NCBI GenBank assembly: GCA_041390865.1
Contig: JAWKPC010000003.1
Span: 124,001-188,000, forward strand
Direction: 5' to 3'
DNA length: 64,000 bases
Origin: JAUIIK01 sp041390865
GTDB lineage: Bacteria > Chloroflexota > Chloroflexia > Thermomicrobiales > CFX8
The translations under genes were made by a program, and so were the position numbers. The notes below the pieces were generated by a model. That model worked only from the letters and a program-made list of their open reading frames with translations. It ran no database searches and was not told the origin of the DNA. This document shows positions 9,762-21,607 of the stretch, one piece after another. Within the stretch, counting starts at the first letter, position 1, and each line of letters begins with the position of its first letter.

Positions 9762-9923
9762 CTGGTCTGCATCTCCCTTCGGAGGCCGGAGTCGTCCAGG
9801 TTATGATACCCGCAGATGCTGCCTGGCGATTTGGCATAATGAATTATGAACTTGCGCTGAACAGCATCCTGGGCAATGTGCTGTCGGCGCGATGCCTACC
9901 GGCGACGGAAAGAGCACGCCTCC

Positions 9924-12179
9924 ATGAGCGAGCCCGCCCCGATTGAAATCTACGGCGAAGACGGGCCGGGTCTCCAGGATCTGCTGAATCTCGTTCATCT
10001 CGAGCTTCCAGATATGGATACCGAGCCGCTCGAGCGTGCCTACCACTTTGCCGAAGCGGCCCACGGCAACGAGCGCAGACGATCTGGCGAACTGTTTATC
10101 ACCCACCCCGTCGAGGTGGCGATGATTCTGGCCCGGATGCAGCTCGATCAGGAAGCCCTCGTCGCGGCCCTGCTCCACGATGTCGTCGAGGACACTAGCT
10201 ATTCGGCGGAGGACATCGAGGAGGAGTTCGGGGCGACCGTTGCCAACCTTGTATCGGGCGTTACAAAGCTCGGCAAGATCGCCTGGGCCAGCGACCACGA
10301 TGCGTCCGACCAGGCGGCCAGGGAGAAGGAACGGCAGGCGGAGAGCCTGCGGAAGATGTTCCTCGCCATGGTCGATGACGTCAGGGTGGTGCTGATCAAG
10401 CTTGCCGACAGGCTCCACAACATGCGCACCCTGGAGCACATGCCTGAAGAGAAACAGGTGCGCTCATCCCGGGAGACGATCGAGATCTATGCGCCTCTTG
10501 CCAACCGTCTCGGCATTTTCCAGATCCGCTCCGAACTCGAGGATCTTGCCTTTCGCTACCTGAATCCCCAGCAGTACTTCTCGATTGACCGGGCTATCGA
10601 TCGAAGGACAGTTGATCGCGTCGCATTTCTCGATCAGTTCGAGACCGACCTCCGCGAGCACTTCACCGACGTCGGCATCGATGCCGAACTGCAGAAACGC
10701 GAGAAGCATCTCTATTCGATCTGGCGCAAGATGCAGCGCAAGGACGTCAGCTTCGACGAAATTTACGACGTGTTCGGTTTCCGGATCATCGTCAACAGCA
10801 AACAGGACTGCTACGCCGCCCTCGGCGTCATTCACTCCAACTGGCACCCGATCCCCGGCGAGTTCGACGACTACATCGCGACGCCCAAGGAATCGCTCTA
10901 CCAATCGATCCACACGGCGATCATCGGGCCGGGCGGCACGCCGGTCGAAATTCAGATCCGCACCCACGAGATGCACCGGGTGGCGGAATACGGTATCGCG
11001 GCCCACTGGCGCTACAAGGAATCGGGCAAGATCGACCAGCACGTCGAGCGGAAGGTCGCCTGGCTCCGGAACCTCATGGACTGGCGAGACGAGATCGCGG
11101 ACGCCCAGGAATTCGTCGAATCGCTCAAGTCCGACGTGTTCCAGGAGATGATCTACGTCTTCACCCCGGCCGGCGACATCATCGAGCTTCCGGATGGGGC
11201 AACGCCGGTTGATTTCGCCTATCGCATCCACACCGAGGTCGGACACCAGTGCGTCGGCGCGAAGGTCAACGACCAGATGGTTCCGCTGGATCACAAGCTG
11301 AGCAACGGCGCCGTCGTCCGAATATTGACCTCGAACACCAAGGTCGGACCGAGCCGCGACTGGCTCATGCCCTCGAACGGCTATGTCGTCACCGCGTCGG
11401 CCCGCGAGAAGATTCGCCAGTGGTTCCGGCGCCAGGAGCGCGACGAGAATATTGCTCAGGGCCGCGAAATCCTCGACCGTGAGCTGCGCCGTCTGAACGT
11501 GACCGACGGCAAGTACGAAGACATCGCAAAGCTTTTCCCGTCCTACCAGCGCGTCGAGGATTTTCTCGCCGCGATGGGTTACGGCGGTATCAGCCCGCAG
11601 CAGATTGCGACCAAGCTCGTCGAGACGCGGGAACCCCAGATGCTCCCGCCGCCTCCTTCGACGAACGACCAGCGTTCGCTGATCGCGCGCGGCATTCAGG
11701 TCAAGGGCGTCGGGGACTTGTATACCCGGCTTGCCAATTGCTGCAAGCCGGTCTACGGCGACGACATTATCGGCTACACCACGCGAGGCCGGGGAATCAC
11801 CGTCCACCGCACCGACTGTCCGAATGTTCGCAACGTCGACGACGAAGCGCGGCTGGTGAACGTCTCATGGGGACAACAGCGCGAGTCGTATCCGGTCACC
11901 GTCCGGGTCATCGCCTGGGACCGGGTAGGACTTCTGCGAGACCTGACGACCCTCGTGTCTGATGAGGGCTTGAACATGGACTCGGTTCTCACGCAGACCC
12001 ACGCCGACCAGACCGTTACCGTGCTGATCACGCTGACCGTCGACGACGTGCGCCAGCTTAGCCGTGTCCTTCAAAAGCTCGAAACCCTCCGCGACGTATT
12101 CGACGTCCGGCGGGAAAATCCGCCCGGCCGCCAGGCCTCGATTGAACAGCAGAGCCCGCAAGCAGTCGGCGACGACTAG
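9924..12179 (+). CDS. rel: Bifunctional (p)ppGpp synthetase/hydrolase, RelA/SpoT family
   Basis: A 751-residue long-form Rel protein that makes and degrades (p)ppGpp in the stringent response. Order of domains: HD hydrolase with HDVVED at residues 85-90 and the KLADRLHNMRTL motif (so hydrolysis should be active), synthetase with YDVFGFRIIV, EFDDYIATPKESLYQSIHT and VEIQIRTHEMH, TGS domain (IYVFTPAGDIIELPDGATPVDFAY), a conserved-cysteine region (ANCCKPVYGDDIIGY, HRTDCPN) and a C-terminal ACT domain. I prefer ATG 9924 (MSEPAP) over an upstream in-frame start at 9876 because GGAAAGAG lies before it and the extra 16 residues look unlike the family. The sugar kinase gene begins 6 bases downstream. 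Confidence 0.95.
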   Translation: MSEPAPIEIYGEDGPGLQDLLNLVHLELPDMDTEPLERAYHFAEAAHGNERRRSGELFITHPVEVAMILARMQLDQEALVAALLHDVVEDTSYSAEDIEEEFGATVANLVSGVTKLGKIAWASDHDASDQAAREKERQAESLRKMFLAMVDDVRVVLIKLADRLHNMRTLEHMPEEKQVRSSRETIEIYAPLANRLGIFQIRSELEDLAFRYLNPQQYFSIDRAIDRRTVDRVAFLDQFETDLREHFTDVGIDAELQKREKHLYSIWRKMQRKDVSFDEIYDVFGFRIIVNSKQDCYAALGVIHSNWHPIPGEFDDYIATPKESLYQSIHTAIIGPGGTPVEIQIRTHEMHRVAEYGIAAHWRYKESGKIDQHVERKVAWLRNLMDWRDEIADAQEFVESLKSDVFQEMIYVFTPAGDIIELPDGATPVDFAYRIHTEVGHQCVGAKVNDQMVPLDHKLSNGAVVRILTSNTKVGPSRDWLMPSNGYVVTASAREKIRQWFRRQERDENIAQGREILDRELRRLNVTDGKYEDIAKLFPSYQRVEDFLAAMGYGGISPQQIATKLVETREPQMLPPPPSTNDQRSLIARGIQVKGVGDLYTRLANCCKPVYGDDIIGYTTRGRGITVHRTDCPNVRNVDDEARLVNVSWGQQRESYPVTVRVIAWDRVGLLRDLTTLVSDEGLNMDSVLTQTHADQTVTVLITLTVDDVRQLSRVLQKLETLRDVFDVRRENPPGRQASIEQQSPQAVGDD

Positions 12180-12185
12180 TTCGCC

Positions 12186-13118
12186 ATGGTCGTCGTATGC
12201 CTGGGCGAGGCGCTGATCGATCTCGTGCCGCTGTTCGGTGAGAGCGCGCGAACGACAGCCACGCTCACCGTCCAGCCAGGAGGCGCGCCGCTCAACGTCA
12301 GCGTCGGCCTTGCCCGGCTAGATTGCGAATCGCTATTTCTTGGCTGTCTCTCCGAAGATTCGTTCGGTCTCCGGCTTCGGGAGGTCCTGGAACGAGAGCA
12401 CGTCCGTCGAGTTCCCTCGGATCCTGTGCTGAACCCGACTCGACTCGCCGTCGTCGACCACACGAACGCAATCGCACCATTCCGGTTCTATGGAGACACA
12501 CCGGCCGACAGCCGCCTATTGGGTGCTCATATCGACGACGCCTTCCGATCAGACAGGATCACCGGACTTTATGTCGGGTCACTGATGATGACGAACGAGA
12601 GCGGCGAATCCGCCCAGCGCTACGCTATCCAGCGAGCGGCGGAGCTGGCAGTGCCGATCTACGCGGACCCGAATCCCCGGCCGTCAGCCTGGCCATCTCA
12701 AGAAGACATGATCGCCGTCACCGAGTACCTGCTAACGTCCAGTTCGCTTGCGAAGCTCAGCATCGACGACGCAACGGTGCTCGGCTGGCCGGTAGATCCG
12801 ATGGAACTGATCGGCTGGTGTGAGGATCGATTCGGAACTCAGATCTTCGTGACCGGTGGAGCCGCCGGGTGCTGGGCTAACGTCGATGGCCGGATCGCCC
12901 ATATCCAGCCGCCGGAGATCGTGGCGGTTGATCCAACCGGAGCGGGAGACGCCTCGTTCAGCGCCTTGATCACCAGCGTTCAACAAGTGGGCCAGTTGTC
13001 GGAAGAAGGACTCCGATTCGCCTCCGCCGCCGGGGCCATCACCACCCTCACCCGGGGGGCGATTGCCGCATTTCCCAGCCTGGACCAGATCGAGTCGTTC
13101 CTGGCGGAGTGGGGCTAG
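12186..13118 (+). CDS. PfkB-family carbohydrate kinase (fructokinase-like)
   Basis: A 310-residue ribokinase/PfkB-fold sugar kinase. It opens with VVVCLGEALIDLVP, has the first PfkB signature (GGAPLNVSVGLARL) and the second signature with catalytic Asp (DPTGAGDASFSALI, near residue 255). The N-terminal GEALIDLVP and the AFP-rich end resemble bacterial fructokinases, but specificity for fructose against other sugars is inference. It follows rel by 6 bases and is likely co-transcribed with it. Its last 4 bases overlap the end of obg on the opposite strand. Confidence 0.85.
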   Translation: MVVVCLGEALIDLVPLFGESARTTATLTVQPGGAPLNVSVGLARLDCESLFLGCLSEDSFGLRLREVLEREHVRRVPSDPVLNPTRLAVVDHTNAIAPFRFYGDTPADSRLLGAHIDDAFRSDRITGLYVGSLMMTNESGESAQRYAIQRAAELAVPIYADPNPRPSAWPSQEDMIAVTEYLLTSSSLAKLSIDDATVLGWPVDPMELIGWCEDRFGTQIFVTGGAAGCWANVDGRIAHIQPPEIVAVDPTGAGDASFSALITSVQQVGQLSEEGLRFASAAGAITTLTRGAIAAFPSLDQIESFLAEWG

Positions 13119-14512
13119 TCTTCATCGATTTCGAGCGCACGCATCCGCTCTTCAGTGCGCTGGCGCCGGGTCTTCCGCCGTCGGACCTCGGGCTCATTCT
13201 CGGCCTCCAGCAGGTCCTGTTCCCAGATCAGTTCGGCGTCAGCGATATGCACGACGTCACCAGGTTCGATCCCGAGTTCGTCAAGGCGCCGGGAGATGCC
13301 GGAACCCTCTAGGATGCGCTGGAACCGGTCGGCTGCCTCGACCAGAGAGAAATCGGTCATGTGCAGCATCCGCTCGATGCGCTTGCCGGTGACCTCGAAG
13401 TGGTGGGCCGATAACCTCACCGCCTCCCAGGCGCCCTCATCTTCATCTTCCAGCGAATAGACCCGGACAGTCTCTCGCCGCTCCGGCTCCTCTCGCGGAA
13501 TCTCCTCGAGCTTCCGGGATATCGCTTCCAGCAAATCGGAAATGCCTTCACCCGTGGCTGCGGAGACCCGGTAGATCCCGTCCAACTTACCCTTGATCTG
13601 CGGTTCGATGTACTCGAGCAACGACTGCGTCTCCGGCATATCCATCTTGTTGATAACGATAAACATCGGCTTCGACGCCAGCTCTGGGGAGTACGCCTCT
13701 AGCTCCTGCTGGATCATCTCGAAGTCCTCGACCGGGTCGCGCCCTTCGAGCCCGCCCGAGCCGTCGAGGACATGCAAGAGCATGCGGGTACGTTCGATGT
13801 GCCGAAGGAACTCGTAGCCGAGTCCGACTCCGCTCGCGGCGCCTTCAATCAAACCCGGGATATCAGCCATGACGAAGGTGGGCCCGGCCGGACCTCCGAT
13901 CTGGATCACGCCGAGCATCGGTTCAAGGGTTGTAAATGGATAGTCTGCAATCTTCGGGCGGGCCGCGCTGGAAGCGGCCAGCAGGGTCGACTTCCCGGCA
14001 TTCGGGAGCCCGACCAGGCCGACGTCTGCGATCAGCTTCAGTTCGAGCCGAACCCAGGCCTCGCCGCCTGGCTCGCCCAGCTCTGCTATCCGCGGGGCCT
14101 GATTCCTGGATGACTTGAATCGCGCGTTCCCGGCTCCACCGATGCCCCCATGCAGCAAGACAGCTTCGTCCCCGGGTTCGACGAGATCAGCCAGCACCTG
14201 GGTCATTTCGTCGTCGTAGATCATTGTTCCCGGGGGGACGGCGATCCGCACATCCTCGCCGTCCTTGCCGTGCATCTGGCGGCCGCTACCCGGCTGGCCG
14301 TTCTCGGCGGCGTAATGGACCTGGTATCGAAAGGGCGTCAGCGTCGCAAGCTGATCGTCGACGTAGAAGACGACATCGCCGCCTTTGCCCCCGTCGCCGC
14401 CATCGGGCCCGCCGCGTGGGACGAATTTCTCGCGGTGGAACGAGACGACGCCGCGCCCGCCATTGCCGCTCTTGATATTGATTCTGGCTTGATCTTGAAG
14501 CACTCGGGTCAA
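13115..14512 (-). CDS. obg: GTPase Obg/CgtA
   Basis: A 465-residue Obg GTPase, which binds the 50S subunit and links ribosome maturation to ppGpp and stress. The Gly-rich Obg fold is at residues 1-160 (SGNGGRGVVSFHREKF, GGDGGKGGDVV, HGKDGEDV). The G domain has GLPNAGKST, the switch II DIPGLIEGA, NKMDMPE and SAATGEG. An OCT domain (about 370-440) and a charged tail follow. The start is TTG 14512, one base after the rpoD stop; GTG 14503 is an alternative. The tight spacing indicates an rpoD-obg transcript with coupled translation. Confidence 0.95.
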   Translation of the reverse strand: MTRVLQDQARINIKSGNGGRGVVSFHREKFVPRGGPDGGDGGKGGDVVFYVDDQLATLTPFRYQVHYAAENGQPGSGRQMHGKDGEDVRIAVPPGTMIYDDEMTQVLADLVEPGDEAVLLHGGIGGAGNARFKSSRNQAPRIAELGEPGGEAWVRLELKLIADVGLVGLPNAGKSTLLAASSAARPKIADYPFTTLEPMLGVIQIGGPAGPTFVMADIPGLIEGAASGVGLGYEFLRHIERTRMLLHVLDGSGGLEGRDPVEDFEMIQQELEAYSPELASKPMFIVINKMDMPETQSLLEYIEPQIKGKLDGIYRVSAATGEGISDLLEAISRKLEEIPREEPERRETVRVYSLEDEDEGAWEAVRLSAHHFEVTGKRIERMLHMTDFSLVEAADRFQRILEGSGISRRLDELGIEPGDVVHIADAELIWEQDLLEAENEPEVRRRKTRRQRTEERMRALEIDED

Positions 14513-14513
14513 T

Positions 14514-16181
14514 CTAGAGGAGATAATCTCGCAACATCTTCGACCGGCTCGGATGCCGGAGCTTTCTAAGTGCCTTCGCCTCGATCTGGCGAATGCGCTC
14601 GCGAGTCACTTCGAACTCGCGGCCGACTTCCTCGAGGGTCCGGGTCCGGCCATCTTCCATTCCGAATCTTAGCCGAAGTACCTGACGCTCGCGTTCGGAC
14701 AGCGAATCGAGGACGTCTTCAAGCTGCTTCTGGAGCATCTGCTGGGATGCTGCGTCAGCGGGTGCGAGAGCTTTCTCGTCCTCGATGAAATCACCGAGAC
14801 TCGAATCGTCCTCTTCCCCGACCGGCGTCCAGATCGATATCGGTTCCTGCGAGATCTTCAGAATCTCACGAACGCGCTCGGGCGGAAGATCCATCTCTTT
14901 CGCGATCTCCTCGGAGGTCGCCTCCCGGCCCAGCTCCTGCTGGAGCTGTCTGGACGTCCGCATCAGCCGGTTGATCGTTTCGACCATATGTACCGGAATC
15001 CGGATCGTCCGCGCCTGGTCAGCTATCGCTCTCGTGATCGCCTGTCGAATCCACCAGGTGGCATAGGTCGAGAATTTGAACCCTTTGTGATACTGGAACT
15101 TCTCGACGGCGCGGATCAGCCCGAGGTTGCCTTCCTGGATGAGATCGGAAATCGTCATGCCGCGTCCGACGTACTTCTTAGCGACGCTCACGACCAGCCG
15201 GAGATTCGCTTCCGTAAGGTGGGCCTGAGCGGCCTCGCCTTCCGCGAGGAATCGCTGGTGCTCCCGCCGCAATGACAAAGCCGACTGGCCGATGACTTTC
15301 CGGAGCTCAGCGGGTTCGACCCAGACATCCGGATCCTCAATAGCGTCCTGGAGATGTTCAGGCAGCAGTTCGAACTCGACTCTCCGGACGCGCAGCTGCT
15401 CCTCCAGCTCAGCTTCCGTAATGTCAAATCGCTCGGCAACCCGTTGCATCGTGCCTTCCGGCAACGCCGTCACCGGCAGGACATCGCGAAGCATGTCCGA
15501 CCGGCTGGCCGGAGTCGTGTCAGGTCGAGACTCTGTATAGACCGCGACGACGTAAATCCAGCCGCGCCGGAACGCGTCGTAAGTCATGGAAACTGTTTCG
15601 AAGGGCCCGAGTGGTTTATCCGAGATAGCTTCGTGCATGCGCCGGAGCTTCAGAAGATACTGCCGGCGCTCCATCTGCTTCGAGAAGTAGACCTCTTCTT
15701 CAGACGTCAGCAGGTCGACTCGGCCGATCTCGCGGAGATACATCCGGACCGGATCATCAACGCTGACGCTGGCGAGGTCGTCGACGGCAGCGCCGGCGCT
15801 GGAGCTTGAAGATGCGCGGCCGCGGATTCCAGTCGGAGACGAGGGCGCGATCGTGCCGATCGACACGCGAGAGGCGCGGCCATCAAGCACATCATCATTT
15901 TCAGCGTCGTCATCGCCTTCATCGTCGGGAGTAATGATCAGTCCACGCGCACCGAGCTCCGTCTCGAGCAGATCGAATGTCGCCGGATCCTGGTCGGGAT
16001 CCACGAACTTCAGGAGTTCGTCGAGCCCGATCGGCCCCTGGCGGGTAGCCAGTTCAACGATGCTATCGACCAACCGGCGATCTGGCCCAGTCTCCTGGTT
16101 GTCTTCTTGAGGATCGTCAACTGTCATTTCGGTCCCGGGGATACTGACCATTGACTCAGACTCTTCCAGACGGACCTCCAC
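14514..16181 (-). CDS. rpoD: Primary sigma factor RpoD (SigA)
   Basis: A 555-residue group 1 sigma-70. Residues 1-110 form an acidic region 1.1-like part. Region 1.2 follows (DDPVRMYLREIGRVDLLT), then a moderate non-conserved insert, region 2 with NLRLVVSVAKKYVGRG, FQYHKGFKFSTYATWWIRQA and ARTIRIPVHM, region 3, and region 4 with GMEDGRTRTLEEVG and VTRERIRQIEAKALRKLRHP. GTG 16181 is the best start: TAGGAG sits 9 bases upstream. An in-frame ATG at 16148 is less likely. The strong -35/-10 elements found elsewhere here (hrcA, asd, rny) match what such a factor reads. Confidence 0.96.
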   Translation of the reverse strand: MEVRLEESESMVSIPGTEMTVDDPQEDNQETGPDRRLVDSIVELATRQGPIGLDELLKFVDPDQDPATFDLLETELGARGLIITPDDEGDDDAENDDVLDGRASRVSIGTIAPSSPTGIRGRASSSSSAGAAVDDLASVSVDDPVRMYLREIGRVDLLTSEEEVYFSKQMERRQYLLKLRRMHEAISDKPLGPFETVSMTYDAFRRGWIYVVAVYTESRPDTTPASRSDMLRDVLPVTALPEGTMQRVAERFDITEAELEEQLRVRRVEFELLPEHLQDAIEDPDVWVEPAELRKVIGQSALSLRREHQRFLAEGEAAQAHLTEANLRLVVSVAKKYVGRGMTISDLIQEGNLGLIRAVEKFQYHKGFKFSTYATWWIRQAITRAIADQARTIRIPVHMVETINRLMRTSRQLQQELGREATSEEIAKEMDLPPERVREILKISQEPISIWTPVGEEDDSSLGDFIEDEKALAPADAASQQMLQKQLEDVLDSLSERERQVLRLRFGMEDGRTRTLEEVGREFEVTRERIRQIEAKALRKLRHPSRSKMLRDYLL

Positions 16182-16263
16182 GGCGATGTGCTCCTACGTT
16201 TGGACCGGGGGTATTGATATTTCGTTCGACGCTCAATTATCACCCGGCACGAGGCACTATCAG

Positions 16264-17589
16264 TTACACCGACAAGTCCTGAATACCTTCGACGTCTCGG
16301 GACATCAGATCTCGGTACGTCTCACGCTTTTGTACTAGTCTGGCTTGGCCGTTGGATACCATGACCACCGCCGGACGCGGAGCCATGTTGTAGTTACTGG
16401 CCATCGCCAGACAATACGCGCCTGCCGCGGGAACAGCGATGAGGTCGTCAAGCTTCACGTCCGGCAATTCGGCGTCTTGGATGAGGATGTCCCCGGATTC
16501 GCAAAACTTCCCAGCCAGCGTAATGCGGTGTGCCGGAGCCTCAACATTCCCTTCGGCGACGAGTTCCGCTGAGTATACCGCACCATAAAGGGCCGGTCGG
16601 ATGTTGTCCGCCATCCCGCCATCTACCGAAACATAGGTCCGCACGCCGGGAATCACCTTTCGCGCATCGACTCTGTACACAGCGATTCCCGCGTTACCAA
16701 CGATGGATCTGCCAGGTTCGATCACCAATGCAGGTATCGCATCGAATCCGGCTTCCGCTACAGCCGTGATAAACGCTTCAGCTACAGCCTCGGCGTACTC
16801 GGCCGGAGGAGGGGATTCCTCACTCTCAGAGTGGACGATGCCGAAGCCGCCACCGGGCGAGATCTTCCTGGGCTGGTATCCGAACTGGTCTCGCATCGCT
16901 GCCGCAAACCCGACGACGGCATCGACGCTCGCGGTGAACGTCTCGGTCTCGAAAATCTGCGAGCCGATATGCGCGTGGAAACCCAGCATCTCCAGCCCAT
17001 CGTTGTCGAGCAACCTTGCGACGGCGCGAGCAGCGTCGCCCGACTGCACTCCGAGGCCGAATTTTGAATCGACGATGCCCGTCTTCCGGTAGTCGTGCGT
17101 ATGGGCGTCAATACCGGGGTTGATCCTGAGCATGACCGGTATCGGTGCCTCCGCTTCGACGGACAGCTCGTACAGACGATCGATCTCATCGAAATTATCG
17201 ACGACGATTGTTCCGACTCCAGCCTCGATCGCCATCTGCAGCTCAAACCGGGATTTGCTGTTGCCGTGGAACGAGATGCGTTCTGGGGGCATCCCGGACT
17301 CCAACGCCACGTAGAGCTCGCCGCCGGAAACAACGTCGATATTCATCTCCTCCTCGACGAGGATCTCGACGAGCGCCCTGGACAGCCACGCCTTGGCCGC
17401 GTAGGTCACGACGCCTGGCGCACCGCCCCGGGATAGACCGTCGCGGAAGGCTCTGCATTGGCTCCGGATGGTCGATTCGTCGTAGATGTAAACGGGAGTC
17501 CCGACCGCTTCCGCGATCCGGGCCACGGACACGCCACCGACGGTCAGATCCCCATGTTCATCGCGCTTCGCAGTATTCGGCCAGAGCAT
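16264..17589 (-). CDS. lysA: Diaminopimelate decarboxylase LysA
   Basis: PLP-dependent enzyme that turns meso-diaminopimelate into lysine, the last step of the pathway. It has the PLP lysine in VTYAAKAWLSRAL, HGNSKSRFEL, the GFHAHIGSQIF strand, the SPGGGFGI phosphate loop, EPGRSIVGNAG and the active-site CESGD. The frame is open to 17724, but I start at ATG 17589 (MLWPNTAKRD): it has GAACGAGG just upstream and gives 441 residues, the normal length; the extra N-terminal residues upstream are unlike the family. It is divergent from the ABC-F gene, leaving 113 bases for both promoters. Pathway partners hom and asd are about 39 kb away. Confidence 0.94.
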   Translation of the reverse strand: MLWPNTAKRDEHGDLTVGGVSVARIAEAVGTPVYIYDESTIRSQCRAFRDGLSRGGAPGVVTYAAKAWLSRALVEILVEEEMNIDVVSGGELYVALESGMPPERISFHGNSKSRFELQMAIEAGVGTIVVDNFDEIDRLYELSVEAEAPIPVMLRINPGIDAHTHDYRKTGIVDSKFGLGVQSGDAARAVARLLDNDGLEMLGFHAHIGSQIFETETFTASVDAVVGFAAAMRDQFGYQPRKISPGGGFGIVHSESEESPPPAEYAEAVAEAFITAVAEAGFDAIPALVIEPGRSIVGNAGIAVYRVDARKVIPGVRTYVSVDGGMADNIRPALYGAVYSAELVAEGNVEAPAHRITLAGKFCESGDILIQDAELPDVKLDDLIAVPAAGAYCLAMASNYNMAPRPAVVMVSNGQARLVQKRETYRDLMSRDVEGIQDLSV

Positions 17590-17702
17590 GTAACCTCGTT
17601 CAATTTCGGTGCGGTCAATGTCGACGTGAGTATAGCGCCGGGGATGGGCCGGAAACGGCTGCGTGCTATCCTTCACCGGTTGTCTCGCGCTGAAATCCGG
17701 GT

Positions 17703-19696
<1,994 letters not shown>

Positions 19697-19700
<4 letters not shown>

Positions 19701-20296
19701 CCCGCCGCCGGCATGTGATCGGCATCACTGGCAATATCGCGACCGGCAAGACGACGGTTGTCGAGATGCTCGTCGAGCTCGGAGCCGACGCGATCGATGC
19801 GGACAAGCTCGTTCATCAGATGATGGGGCCGGGCTCGGAACTCGCCGGGCCACTCTCGGACGAATTCGGTCCGGAAGTTGTGAGCGACGACGGGAGCATC
19901 AACCGGCCGGCGCTGGGACAGATCGTCTTCTCCGACCCCGGGAAACTCGGGCGCCTGGAAGAACTCATCCATCCTCACGTCGTCCGGCACATGGTATCGG
20001 CGATCGAGGAACCGGGAGCAGACGTGCTCGTTCTCGACGCGATCAAGCTGTACGAAGCAGGAATCGCCGATCACTGCGATGAGATCTGGGTCGTCGACGC
20101 GGAAATCGAGACGCGGATTCGGCGTGTCATGGTTCGGAATGAAGTCGATCGCGCCGAGGCGCTGCGCCGGATCAATGCCCAGCCGCCGCAGGAGGAGAAG
20201 ATTGCCCGCGCCGATCGAGTGATCGACAACGGTGGGCCGCTGGAAGAGACGCGACGCCAGGTTCTCGACGCCTGGAAGGACCTTACATCCCGCTAG
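19697..20296 (+). CDS. coaE: Dephospho-CoA kinase
   Basis: A 199-residue P-loop kinase that adds the 3' phosphate to dephospho-CoA, the final step of coenzyme A synthesis. The P-loop is GNIATGKTT; DAIDADKLVHQMM, the LDAIKLYEAG segment (usually V/IPLLFE) and VVDAEIETRIRRVM follow as in the family. The start GTG 19697 overlaps the TGA of the ABC-F gene in GTGA, so translation is probably coupled. The open frame extends upstream to 19625 only inside the previous gene. It ends 7 bases short of the convergent MFS gene. Confidence 0.93.
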
Positions 20297-20303
20297 CCGA
20301 TGT

Positions 20304-21446
20304 TCAGGCGGCAGCCTCAACGCGGTCACGTCCGGGAATGCGCGTTCCGACGAGGGCTGCCGCGACGAGCAGCGCCGATGTCGCCATCATCGCCGTCGAG
20401 AAGCCATACGCGTCCGCGATCGTCCCTGTAACCGGCAGCCCGATACCCCCCGTCACGAACCCGATGCCGAGGATGAAGCCGGACGCCATCCCGATCCGGC
20501 CGGGCATGAATCGCTGCGCCAGCACCAGCGTGACCGACAGGCTCATGTCGGCGATGAAGGTGAAGAGCGGTCCGAGGATGAACGACTGGTGCCCAGGTGT
20601 CGATGCGAAGAGAAGCAGAGCCGGCGTCGCAGCCAGCATCGAAACAACGAGCACCCGCCGCTGGCCATGCCGGTCGGCGAGCATCCCGCCGACGAGCGTC
20701 CCTGCCGCGCCGGCTCCGAGGATCAATGTCTGAAGTGCGCTGTAGTAGCCCGAGCTATATCCCAGTTCGTCGAACCACAGCGGCACGAAGCTGACGACGG
20801 AACTGTGCACCCAGCTCCGAAGCATCACGACCAGCACGACAATCCCGAGCGGCGCCCACTGAATAACGCCTCGCAACCCGACGGCGCGATCATCCTCGGC
20901 AGCTGGCAACCCCAACCCGAGGCGCTGGAACTGGCGCAGCAGGCCTGCGGCGACGATGACCCCGAATGGCAGGAGGACCAGCGTTCCCGGGCTTCCAAAC
21001 AGATACAGGGCGGCGGCTCCGATGAGCGGCCCGAGGGCGTATCCCGACGTGCCGCCGATCGTGTAGAACGCCAGCGCGGAATTGCGATTCTCGTCCTGGA
21101 CTACCGCCGCCGCATTCGACGCGCCCTGGGGATGGTACGCGCCGGACCCGAGGCCGGCGAGCAGCGCAAGGACGATGACGGCGGGGAATGCCGGCGCGAT
21201 CCCGATCATCCCGACCATGATTGCCGACCAGGCCATGCTGCCGACCGCGAGGTAGCGGCTGCCCCACCGGTCGGCAACGTAGCCAAACATCGGTTGGCTG
21301 AGTGAAGCCGCCGCGGTGAAGGCTAGCGCGATGAAGCCAACGGCCCGATTGCTGAGATCGAACTGATCGGCAAAGGTCGGGAACATGATCGGCAGAATTC
21401 CGCCGTACATGTCGACCGTGAAATGCCCGAGCATGAAAACGAGCAA
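20304..21446 (-). CDS. MFS transporter (fosmidomycin-resistance-like Fsr group)
   Basis: A 380-residue major facilitator with 11 to 12 hydrophobic segments. The opening HFTVDMYGGILPIMFP is characteristic of the Fsr/YnfM-like group; the loop motif GYVADRWGSRYLAVG between segments 2 and 3 and its repeat GGMLADRHGQRRVL in the second half fit MFS motif A. Substrate is unknown. The start is uncertain: TTG 21446 is called, ATG 21434 is possible, and the frame continues upstream (encoding LGLRGLLSNRA, which resembles the family N-terminus) to a TGA without a standard start, so another one-base error is possible here. It is divergent from prfB. Confidence 0.82.
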   Translation of the reverse strand: MLVFMLGHFTVDMYGGILPIMFPTFADQFDLSNRAVGFIALAFTAAASLSQPMFGYVADRWGSRYLAVGSMAWSAIMVGMIGIAPAFPAVIVLALLAGLGSGAYHPQGASNAAAVVQDENRNSALAFYTIGGTSGYALGPLIGAAALYLFGSPGTLVLLPFGVIVAAGLLRQFQRLGLGLPAAEDDRAVGLRGVIQWAPLGIVVLVVMLRSWVHSSVVSFVPLWFDELGYSSGYYSALQTLILGAGAAGTLVGGMLADRHGQRRVLVVSMLAATPALLLFASTPGHQSFILGPLFTFIADMSLSVTLVLAQRFMPGRIGMASGFILGIGFVTGGIGLPVTGTIADAYGFSTAMMATSALLVAAALVGTRIPGRDRVEAAA

Positions 21447-21607
21447 TGCTCGATTCGAAAGAAGCCCCCGCAGACCCAGTGTTCGATCCCTTTCCCGGAA
21501 ATTCGACTTGCGGGATCATACCTGCCAAGCTTGCGAGTGACGAACGGTTGGATCGTCGGTGATACACTTTTTCGCCGACCCGATCCGAGCGACAGCGGAA
21601 GCGAACG

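Noticed and set aside
9835..9848. CATAAT-GA-ATTATG inverted repeat between moeA and rel
   Set aside because: AT-rich arms of 6 bases are common near promoters; no matching -35 box could be placed.
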